Assembly (NCBI GenBank): GCA_006937955.1
Contig: SSNP01000004.1
Location: forward strand, 7,915,668-7,979,667
DNA: 64,000 nucleotides
Reading direction: 5' to 3'
DNA from: Pachypanchax playfairii
Taxonomy: Eukaryota > Chordata > Actinopteri > Cyprinodontiformes > Aplocheilidae
In this document: positions 13,592-25,100 of the stretch, piece by piece
Layout: the number at the start of each line of letters is the position of its first letter
How positions within the stretch are numbered: position 1 is the first letter of the stretch
The notes under the pieces: generated by a model
Seen by the model: the letters and a program-made list of their open reading frames with translations, nothing else
Told to the model about the DNA's origin: nothing
Database searches by the model: none
Made by a program: the position numbers and the translations under genes

Positions 13592-13728
13592 GGAAACCAG
13601 AGTCCCTGATAAAAATTCTCACATGCACAAAGAGAAAATGCACAAATTTCACAAAGAAATGCAGCATATGAGATTTGAACCAGAGACCTAAAACAACAGA
13701 GCCAACCACCACATCACCATGCAGCCCT
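13592..13728 (-). mobile_element. Second SINE copy, truncated, opposite orientation
   Basis: On the minus strand, from 13728 leftward, the sequence reads GGCTGCATGGTGATGTGGTG, GGTTGGCTCTGTTG and CTGGTTCAAATCTC. These are A- and B-box-like motifs, followed by a decayed body (TTTGTGCATGTGAGAAT). It is more diverged than the copy at 13234 and lacks the tail. The two copies lie tail to tail about 30 bases apart. Confidence 0.7.
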
Positions 13729-16700
13729 AATGATGAAACTATTATAAAACAAAGAAACACTAGGGGTTAGTTTAAATACTGATTTATTGGAAAAACAGAG
13801 GCAAAACATTTTAAAACTGACAAAAATATTGTTGTTTTTTTTCACAGATTTCTCTAAACATAAAAAATATATTAATACAGATGAATCTAAAAGCAGCAGG
13901 TCTGATACGAACAGAATGATGGAAGAAAAAATCTAAGTGAAAATACACATTTTATTTATGAATAAAAATAGTGTCATTAGGACCATTTTGCAACTTTTCA
14001 GACACCTCAACAAAATCTTAAAAAATTTTCAACAAAAAGTCAAACTGACTCCAAACATCCAACAGTTCCAACTGATTATGAGGTGACTAACTTTAAACAC
14101 AAGAATTTCAATCCTCTGGCTGCGCAGATGATCTTGTGACAAGCTGGAGTTTGAGAATTACCTGATTGTCAGCAGTTTGAAGAAGGAAGTAAATTAAAGA
14201 TGCATGACTGGAGATGAGAAGCAGAGAGTTGTTTTGTTTAGACGCGTCCGCCCTGCAGGAGGCTTCAGGTGCTCAAAGCTAAATCAGTCCCAGCAAGAAT
14301 AGCACACTAATATATTTAACCAAAACTGATAACTTATTATTTTTTAAATTATTTCAATATATTAATACAACAGTATTAGATTTAAGTATAGGTCTGGAAT
14401 CATTTTGCAAACCTTATTTTCTGTTGAAGGTTACGGTGGTTGAGACTAAAACAGGTGTTAGTGGGAGTTAGACAGAGTTCAGTTCAGGACATGATTTAGT
14501 CCACCACAGAGACAAACATGTATTAACTTACACATCTACAGTCAATGCAGATAAGAAACAGGAACCCTGTTTCTTCCCAATATTTACTGTAAATGATGAA
14601 AACTGATCAATAAGAAAATAATTCAAATTATTTTGTCCATTCAGTAAATAAATCCCATTAAAACCACCTGTGTTTAGGACAAATGACTCGCTCTTCTAAC
14701 AAGTTTAAAGGTATTAATGAATTTTCTTAAACCATTTTTTGTCCTTCTTGAAATTCTCCGTTATCATAATTGAGCATAAATCGGTTAAGAAGGAGCAGTG
14801 TAGTTGTCAAGCTGCTTAGTTTTATCAGATGACAAAGTTAAGTCCTGCTGATCCTATTAGAGGTAAAAAGCAGCTAACGTGTAAATGCGCAGTGTCAGCT
14901 TAGTGTGTGTGAGCGGGGCGGAGTGAGGGAGGGTGAATTCATGTGACTGTAAAGATATCTATCATTGACTCACACACACACGCATATGCAGCATCACTCT
15001 TGTGACTGGCTGTTGTTGGTTTCAGCCGTTCGCATCTCAGAAAACGGATGAGGACGTTTCCATGGTTACATATTCTTGCTGATCACGACGGATTGATTTA
15101 AAAGTCAGCATCTTTTGATCTGACTTTTACAAACCTGAACAGGTTCTTATTTCTATGCATTCTTCATTCATGTTGTTAAATTCTTGACCATCAATCAGAT
15201 TGATACGAGTTTCTGTTGCTTCATTGTAAAGAAGGAACACCAACGCGTTGTCAGTCCTAAAAAAACATAAACACGTGGAACCAATAAGAACCTCATTCTG
15301 ACTGATCGTGCATGCTGTATGTGATGTGTTTGTGTGATGCATGTATGTTATGAAACAACAGGTGGAGTTTAATAAAACTCTAAATCACGGGATATTTGAA
15401 GTAGTAATATTTGTACTTCACATACCACCAGCATTGATAATTAAGTATGTCAGTAACTTTATCTAACAAGCCCCTTCCACTGGCTCAGACAAACAGACAG
15501 ACAGTTGCTCTTAAGCTAATTTTGTTAATTGAATTACACCTGCCCACCAGCAGGTAAGTCTTCACACTAAACTGCAGGGGCATTTGTAGTCTCATTTGCT
15601 GTGTAAACTGATATAATGACCATCTCAGAGGTAATAGAATGCTTTTGTTCCATTGTTGGTGTTTTTTATATGTAAAGAGCTGAGACTTCATTCATTGTGT
15701 GACCTATAGCTCTGAAACGATTCAGAAAGGTCAGAGGTGAGAGTTCAGAGTTCAAATACTTACAATTTCTTGCTAGAAGTAAATGAGGCTGGAATCTGAC
15801 AAGCAGTCGTGTGAGGAGATAAAAAATAAGGCTTTGATTTCTACATGACAGAAGAAGAAGTCCTGCCAACTGCCACGATCACGGCGCTTTTTAAATTAAG
15901 CATCAAATAATAATTATAACTAATTATATTTAAACATGAGAATCAACAGGAATCAAAGACTAGAAAAAAATGTCCCATTGAATCTTGAATCTTTTGGTAC
16001 TAAGTTGTAATTTTACGTGCTGAACTGTGTTTTCTTTGGGATGTTTTACAGATGCAGCTAAAGAAATGGAACATATTTGGTTTTTGTGACAGATTGCTGG
16101 CTCCAGACAACCCAGAGATCCCACTTGAATTGGATTCTATGTGCTAACACAACGCCCTTCATCCCTGGTTCATTCATTGAGTTTAGATGAATGGTTTTAG
16201 CTTTTATTAAAGAGATTTTTTCTCAGTAAAAACTTTGTAAAACCTGCAAAAAGACCATAAAGGAACTGATGATTATTATTACCAGTTCAAATCAATTTAG
16301 AGCTCCATTTCATTAAAACATCTGGTCATACACAGCAAGGAATGCACTTTAATAACTCACTGGTAATACCATTTAGGTAAACAGTCATCCAGAAGCTGAC
16401 GGAGCCTTCAAGGAAGAACATCTTACATCTGATACTTAAACTGGCTCAGGCAAGTGGTTTCTGACCTCATCTGAACTGACTAAAATCTACTTAAACCATA
16501 CCAAGATAAACCCTTTAGGTTAAGCCAAACCATTCATTTACACACTGCTGCACATGCTGCCAGGTGCAGCAGTAGCGAGAGCTAAACCTGGAACAAACAT
16601 CCACGGAAAGCTGGTTGTGTGTTTACATGAAGAAAGGCGAGATCATTGGCTCAAACCTCGCTGGAGAGTGAGTAAAGTGTGTTAGTAGAAACGCAGAGAC

Positions 16701-18049
16701 GTCTAGAAGCTGCCGCACCACCAAACGTACCGGAAGCGTCTCAAAGCTGGAGCTGAGAGGTGGAGTGTAAGAGTCAAGACTAACTGTTTTCCAGAATCCA
16801 CCATCTTTTCTTTAGAAACAGGTGAAAGCAACAGGGGACAGGTCATTGTCTGTTACTGCCTCCTGCCACTTCAGCAGATTAGCTGTTTTCTAAGTCTTAG
16901 TAGAAAGCGCACCTTAAGGAATTAGAGCCTCCGAGAAAAGCATCTCAGCACACTCCTCGACATATGGGTGAAGACTTTGTTCTGTTGTGTATCTACATTA
17001 GAGAAGAAATGTGCAGTGATACTGATACTCCACAGCAAAGGAAGCACATCGTTTTTTAATGTATTCTTTACATTCTTTGTAAATCCCTGCAGAAAAATTG
17101 CTGCTCATCCCATTAGAGGCTTGATAAAATCACAGAGCAGATTGAACAAATCGTTGCAGACCTTTGCTCTCACCGTATAATAACAAGAGACAGAGGATCA
17201 AGCTGTAATTTGTGGTTCGTCTCTTGGGATACTGATAAACACCAGGCTTAAAGCAGACTTATGTCAAATGACATCTTTAATTTAGTCCTGTGACATGACA
17301 ACAATCCTCCACAAGAGGCTTAATTTTCTGTTGATTCAAAGTGAAAAAATATCTGGTATTCCTGGAAGGAAAACACATTTCATTCTATGTCTAATAAAAA
17401 GCAGCTAACAATCAAATAAACAGGAACAAGTCCTGCGTTTACTGAAACAGAATATTATTAACGTTCAATAAATTATTTCCAAAGATTACAAGAGCACACA
17501 AGCCATCAGCGCCTTCCATGGCCCGAGACGTCCCAGGAGGACGGTGGATAACACAAATCACTCAAATAATCTCAATATTAAAGAAGGGAACGGAAAGTAA
17601 TAAATGCTGTCTTTCCTTTTATTTAGTCTTATAAAATAAATTAAATTTGAATGAATTGAATCAAAGTCTACCAAGTGTATTTTGATGGACTAAAATCAGT
17701 TTACTTTGAGGAAAGAAAAAAAGAATCTGGTGATTTTAGATCAATGATGTTATAAGAGACCAAAATAAGACTTTATTTCTTATTCAAGTTCATTTCACTT
17801 TAAAATGTAATTTTTTTCACCTGATTTCTTCAGTCAGCACGTTTTGTTTTAGCACATTTTATTAAATAGATATAAATCCTCTTTTTTCTATTCATATTTA
17901 ATTGTAACTTGATTGTTTATATTAAAAAAGACAAGTTTTCTCTATAAATATCCAGTCACAACTTTTCAGGTTATACTGTATAAGTATATAAACATAGTGA
18001 CATGATGAACATGACCTCCTTGTCGGCAGTAACAATACTAACAGACCTA

Positions 18050-18105
18050 CACCAGGTGATAGCAGATATTTGAGGTGTTTCTTATTACAGTATATCACCT
18101 GGTGT
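18050..18105. repeat. Short perfect inverted repeat (hairpin)
   Basis: ACACCAGGTGATA at 18049-18061 pairs perfectly with TATCACCTGGTGT at 18093-18105, separated by 31 bases. Each arm includes an E-box (CAGGTG/CACCTG). It lies about 1 kb beyond the matk stop codon, possibly within or near its 3' UTR. A function is not shown. Confidence 0.6.
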
Positions 18106-19154
18106 TTTATGGTGTTGATTCCACTAGTGCAGCCATACTGGCTCATACTCATTCCAGCCTTTTGTGATATCCACTCTTCTTCAGACCGAGTACCCATAAT
18201 CCCTCAGTTTCAACAATGGGGACTATACGTAATGAAACTGAAAGTCTGAAGAGGTTCCTGAAATCTGTGTTCAGTGTCTTTTTGATCGCAGCTGTTTGAC
18301 TCAAGGACTGTTTCTGCAGATGTTTTAGACGCGCACGTCATTTTCTTTGGTTTAAGTTTGTAGCCGTCGCCTCTGACTCATTGTTTGGTTCTCTGATCCT
18401 GAACAAAGAAATTCTATAGAGTGGCACATTGTCCTTCCATGAGAGGCAGCAGGTTAAAGATGGTTCACCTCCAGCATTGGCTTTCTTGATGTAAAATCCA
18501 CTGAAGTGATTTCTGCTGGGAATTGGCACTATATACATTCAGATGTGTAAACATACAAAATAAATGACATTGAATAAGAGTTACGTGATCAGAGTTGATT
18601 ATCTCACCTGATCTCTGATTCTGCATCAACGCAGTAAAATTACTGCAGCATATTAATCATGGCTTATAATGTGTCTATTATACAAACAATGCACCCAAAA
18701 TAAGTTGAGCTTTGCCCAAAATGTTAACATTTGAGGTTTTTATAATAATAAACAGTTCTTTGATTTATTTAATTTATCATGTTTAGCATATTAGGACATC
18801 TGCTAATGAGAATTTTGAAAAGAAAACTAAAAGTGTTGCTTGTATTAAGTTAGATTTTCAACAGATTTTGGAGATAATTCAGTTTGCATGAAGACAGATG
18901 TTTTCATCCACAGACATCTGGTTTCCTTGGCACAAACAAAATATTGATGCTGCACAGTGATTTCAGAGCATTTGTAGCAACGAGTTCCTTCTTTGTTCTC
19001 ACACGATGACCAGAGTTTAATCAATAAGTCTTTTCTTGTCTGTTAAGTTAAAGCTGATGGTCTTTACTTCTTTATACTTCCAGCTGATGCAGTCCTTATT
19101 GCATGGGTTCAAACAACAGCTGGTCTGTTCTTGAGTTTTTTAAAGAAATTCTTC

Positions 19155-22100
19155 TCAGCTTCTTGTTCCAGACCTGGACCCCTCCTGACGCGCCGCCATC
19201 GGACGAGGGCTCAGTTTACCCATTTCCTGTTCAAGTTTCTCCCTCAGTTTGGGGAAGCCTGGTCTTCTGCGAGGCTCCTGCTCCCAGCAGAGTCTCATCA
19301 AGGTGTAAACATTCGGAGGACAGCCATCTGGAGACTCCATGCGATAACCACCTTCAACATTCTCCTTCACCTCCTTCAGAGACTGAAGAACAAAATAAAA
19401 TCAGACGGTCAGCTGATCACGTTAATAAATGAGTTCGGTTGTTTGTTAAACCAACTAAACAACCAATACAAATCCTGTAAAGGAGAAATAATGATCAGCA
19501 CCAACAAGATTAGCAATTCTGCTAACGAGGTCATGATTTTTAATGCACTAACACATCAGCACAGAATTCAGCAGTAAATATAAACATCTAATGAATTGTC
19601 CCATCAACTACCATCACTGATCCTGCTGGTCAGGGATCAGATTACCTGAGACATTACTGAGACAAACAGGTCTGTGTTCGAGTTCTCTCTCTTCTTTAAA
19701 GCCAACATGACCAAAGACCTTGTGTGAATCTAATTTCTGTTTGATCTACAAAGTTCTGGTTAAAGTCGCCCTCTTCATTACACATTCATGTATCAGCGGT
19801 TCTTTATTTAAATGATGAAACACAGTTTGTCATTTACTTGATGATTAGAATCAGAAACCTGCTGCATGATTCTGTCGTCTTCTGTTTTAATTCATCATAT
19901 CGTAATTAGCTGCTTCTACTTATTCCCAGTGTTGTAGGATTAGGATTATGTATCAGACTTGCAGTATTTTGAAGGCAATTGTTTTTTTTTTTAACCTGTA
20001 GTTTACAAACACAGATTTTAGCTACAATTTAACTGTAAACTTTCTCATATTGTCTAAAAGTGAATCACAAACACAGACCGGATCATTTAAATCAAAATGA
20101 ACTGAACTTTGAACTTGTTCTTGTGAACATTCACAACACTGACTGAACAAAATGAGCAAACTCCAGACATCAACGCCTCAGAACTGCAGCGGTTTTCTCA
20201 CCGGTGCACAAACTTTCACATACGCCTCCAGACAAGGTGTTACGTACCATCTTGGGGTACGGCTGGCGGCCGTATGAGAAGATCTCCCACAGAAGAACAC
20301 CATAACTCCAAACGTCTGACTTTGTGGAGAATTTCTGCAGGATGGGAATAAAAATAAACATGACAGATAAAAAGTTTTAGTCAGACGTCTCAGTTTATGT
20401 GAAAAAGTTTAAGCTTGAAAGAAAGGAAAGTGCATTAACAGGTTAAGGAGCAGAGCTGAGTAGGTGGGTTGAAAAACATGAAACGCTTGCCAACACCAAA
20501 CAGCTTGTTCTGCTGTTGACTCTTGTTTAGAGCTTCTGGTACCCCAGGTATGTTCACTAATCTGCTAATCAGGTACCTAATTGTCAGCCCTTGTGTACAT
20601 GAACCCGACTGCAGAGGTCAGTCGGTGTCTGCTCGACGCACGCTATGTTTGACTGATCTGGATAGGACCTGCGCCATATGGCAACTCCTGACCTTTAACC
20701 CTACTGCGCACTTGTGGGTTCAGCTGGGGCGTGCCGTTCGTGCCAGTATAACCAACACAACCACATCAGCTGACTTGAGACAAATACTGGTTGAGGTATG
20801 AGACGTCATCATCCCACAGCAGTGTGTGACCGAGCTGGTGACCGGCATGAGGAGATAACAGGTGACTGTGTGTGTTGGTTCTTCCAAAACGAAGTTTCTA
20901 TTTGTTAAACGAATAAATGAATAAAACTGTCACCAATATGTCTCATTTATTTAGACTTCATCCAATCTAATAAACAACAGCAAACAAGAGTCAATAAGAT
21001 GTTTGGCATTTGGTGGAAAGGTTTGGCAAGTTTTTACAGGTGCAACACACCTGCTCAACCCACAAATAACATTCTCTTAGAAATCAAATATAAAACTGAT
21101 TATATAATGTGTAAGATTTATTGCTAAGAAGCATCGTTAGGACAAACAAATAACCAACAATAATTTCTGTAATTTTTGTGCTAAATTTAATGACTTAAAA
21201 CAGAAAAGGACACACAGGTGACGTTGTATTTCTTTTCATGTACACACCTCTTTCTTCAGCGCTTCAGGTGCGGTCCATTTGATTGGCAGCTTGGCTTTGT
21301 CTGACTCCTTGGAGTCCATCCTGGTCAGTCCGAAGTCACTGATTTTAGCCACGGTGTCGTCAGAAACCAGGACGTTACGAGCTGCCAGATCTCTGTGAAC
21401 CAGCTTCTTCGACTCCAGGTACTCCATCCCTTCACACACATCTCTGTCAGACAGACAAACAGACACACAACGCAAACAATGAATCTGTTCAAACTGTTTA
21501 AATTCAGCCTCCATGGAATCACTTCTTGATGCTGAGACTCACAGAGCAAAGCGAAGCAGCTGAACAGAGTTTAGAACTTGACGTCCCCTTGTTCGGAGAA
21601 AATTACCCAGGTTTCCCTGCAACAAACAGAATATTTACTATGGAAACAATATGATCATAGTTGAATCAAATTACATTTCATTTCAAGAAGAAGCTGTATT
21701 TTGGCGCCACCTGGTGGCGAGCTGAACAATCTATCACTTTATGGTTTTTGGGTCTTGTGGTTTTGGAGTACAGTGATCTGTAGCGTCATCTAGAGGGGAG
21801 AGAAGAGGTGAGATCCTGGGTGAGAAGGTCCTTGCTGATGCTGCCTGACCTTTACCTGACTCTGGAGGCGTGCAGGTCCTGAATGGAGGAGGACAGGTCC
21901 TGAATGGAGGAGGACAGGTCCTGGATGGAGGAGTGCCGGTCCTGAATGGAGGAGTACAGGTCCTGGATGGAGGAGTCCAGCTCCTGAATGGAGGAGTCTA
22001 GGTCCTGGATGGATGAGGACAGGTCCTGGATGGAGGAGGACAGGTCCTGGATGGAGGAGGACAGGTCCTGGATGGAGGAGGACAGGTCCTGGATGGAGGA

Positions 22101-25100
22101 GTACAGGTCCTGGATGGAGAGCAGATTAGTACCATTGACTCTTTCTGCAGTCTGTTTCTTTCTGGTTTAGTTGCTGAACCAGACCAGACTGTGATGGACT
22201 GGCAGAGGACGGACTTGATGATGACTCACCAGCAGCTCCTGTGGCAGGTTGAACTTCTTGAGCTGCTGCAGGAAGTACAACCTCTGCTGGACCTTCTTAA
22301 TGACCGTGTCCATGTTAGCTGTCTGTTTCAGGTCCACCATAGACATGGGTGCATTGTGGAGGCTCCACAGGTTTTAGAGTGTTGAGCTCTAGCTGGTTCT
22401 GACCGTGTCCGTCCCAGATGAGGCTGATGACCGTCATGTTGTCTGCAAACTTCAGGAGTTTGGATCCCTGGAGGAGCAGCTATTGATGTAGAGGGAGAAT
22501 AGCAGGGGGACAGGACACAGGCTTTGATTGTACTTTTACCTTTAAAAGTAGTCAGTTAAATCATTGTCCTCTAAACTCAAGGGGTTTTTGTGCAAATACA
22601 ATGTTAACTCAGGTTAATAGTGGACTTAGAAGGTTCCCAGATGTAAGCCAAAAAAATGTTTCAGTGACGGGGGAACATGAGAGGATAAGAGATCACCATG
22701 ATACTGATGAAGACCAGTTTTTGGGGCAGTGGGAGGATCAAGAGGAGATGAATAGACAGGAAAGTCTTAGTCTGGACTTCCTCACTCACAGTAAAGGAAG
22801 TGTGTCATTTGTCTTCAGAAGTCATTGACATTTACCTTAGTCATGAGCTCAGTGACGATGTGAAGCCCTTTGTGAAGGATGACACCCAACAAACGCACCA
22901 AGTTTTTATGCCGCAACTTCCTGTTAGAATCAAATCCACGATGTCAAGACTGAGAACAAGTGAGATAGAAATCTTATCTGTGTTCAGACAGATCTGATCA
23001 CAACTTGATCAAACTGGATATCTGTGTCATTGCCAGTTAATCAATGATGACTCAACTCTGATAGTGTTTCAAAATGATTTCTGAAGACTCACGTCATAAC
23101 GGCGGTTTCCTGCAGGAAGGCCTGAGCTGTCACGTCACATTTAATGATCTTCACTGCCACCTTCTGGTCCATGTACTCCCCCTGATAAACAGCTGAGGAA
23201 TAAGAATCACGCAGTGTTTATTCCTCATGTCTTTAACGTTACTCTGTGTTGAAACATTTTAAATTATAATACAAAGGTTTTTGTACCACCTTCAGCAGAC
23301 AATTTAATTAAAACTCACCACCAAATTCCCCTTCTCCAATATTTTCTCCCAGGGTGAGCTTTGTGATGTCGAGCAGCCATCCGTCTGCAGAAGACAAATA
23401 CAGAAAATCTTTACCTTCTTCATCCTGAAATATTCAGTCCAACCAGATACAGAGATATTCTACGTACTTTTGGACAGTTCCAACTCAGCTGACTTGGCTC
23501 CTTGTTTCTTTTTGGGTTTTGTGAGCATCGTAACGATGGATTCTTTAGTTTTAGAGTAGAACTGCAAAGAAAAAAATGACATAAAATAAGCAGTTTTAAT
23601 AAACTTTTATTGTAGATGTACACCACCAATCTAATGTTACAGAACACCCCAATTTCTTCAGTTTTGTATTGCAATTTAAGTTGTTCAAGTCCAATGAACA
23701 GCTTGAATTGGTACCTGATGAGCAGCTGAACACTGTTATACTGCAGAAAGTCATGTGTTGCTATAAAAATGGTGAGAAAAAGGCAGTTAACAATAGAAGA
23801 GAGACAGACCATCTTAAAGATGTTGATCTCTCCCACAGAGAAGTTGCAAAGAACATCAAAGTGTCAGAGAGAACAGTTTCCTTTACAAACAGTAACAGGA
23901 AGAGGTCTGGCAGACCCAAAACCTCAACTGAATCAGAGGACAAGTTCCTGAGAGTTAACAGCTTATTGGGCAGCAGCTTCACAGAGAGCTAGTCTGCAGG
24001 TCTGAAAGGGTAAGTAGCAAAGATGTCAGAATAAAGCAAAGAGGTTTGACTGGGCCATGAAACACCATCATTGGACTACTGAAGACTGGAAGAAGGTCTT
24101 ATGAATTAATTCATTTGAAATCTTCAGCTTATCACACAGGATCTTTGTACACCGTCGAGTAGGTGAAAGAACGGTAACACAGTGTTTAACAACAACTATC
24201 AAACATGGAGGAGGAAGTGTGATGGTCTGGGGCTGATTCTCTGCATCCAAAGTCAGTGACTTGTACAAAGTGAGAGGGACCCTGAACCAAAATGGCTCCC
24301 ACAGCATTGTGCAGCACTATGCAGTACCCTCTGGTATGAGTCTAGTAGGTCGGAGGTTCTTCCTACAGCAAGATAATGACCCAAAACAAGTCCAAGCTCT
24401 GCCACAACTACATCAAGATAAAAGAACCAGCTGAGGTTAAAAACAACATCCAGAACCGTCTCCAGACGTAAACCCACCCCAAGATGAACTGGACAGCAGA
24501 GTGAAAGCCACGTATTTATGAGAACTTCTGCAACAAATATGAGAAGAACTTTCTGTAAATATTCGATTTCTATTAGAAAGAATATCACAAGTGTTTTCAG
24601 CTGTTAAATCTGCCAAAGGAAGACGAGACTTTGATGAGACAAAAGTTTAGAAAACATTTTAGTCTATAAGTTGATTCCATTGTTTCTTTTTTAACTCAAA
24701 CTGCTTATTTCTACTTTGCTTTGATTTCATCAAGACATTAAAGACAATAAACGGATCATTTTCAATAAAAAAAACTGAAAAAAATGTGGGTGTTTTAAAA
24801 CTTTTGACCAGTAGTGTAGTGAGTTTGCGTAAACTTAAATTAAACTTCAGTGAATTTTTTTGTGAAACCACAAGCGCTGCTTCTAAACGCTAATTAGCAA
24901 AATATACATCTGAATTAAACTGAAAGAATAAGAGTTTATTTCTTATGATACATGTGTTCAGCCTGGTTCTGGCAGTCAGCTGTCCGGTTCTTCAAAGCCA
25001 TCTGTTTCCTTTGTGTGTGTAAAGTGTGACTAAAGCATGAAGCTGCCTGTAGCTTGCAGATAAGGCCAACCGAGCACTGCTATTTATTACAAGATTATCT

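Larger units (their letters stand above)
12601..18750. other. Intergenic between rax2 and matk
   Basis: About 6 kb without a convincing coding exon. It contains two SINE copies (13234-13559 and about 13592-13728) and a short perfect hairpin at 18049-18105. The rest is AT-rich unique-looking sequence. A more GC-rich patch around 14880-15070 stands out by composition and could be regulatory DNA; this is inference only. Confidence 0.55.

Noticed and set aside
21988..22170. Open frame with SWMEEDR repeats on the plus strand
   Set aside because: It is the antisense reading of the 21-bp minisatellite in the LINE remnant; no start context or splice links.
23669..23992. 107-residue frame taken alone as a gene
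   Set aside because: It is part of the broken Tc1-like transposase, bounded by the element's inverted repeats.
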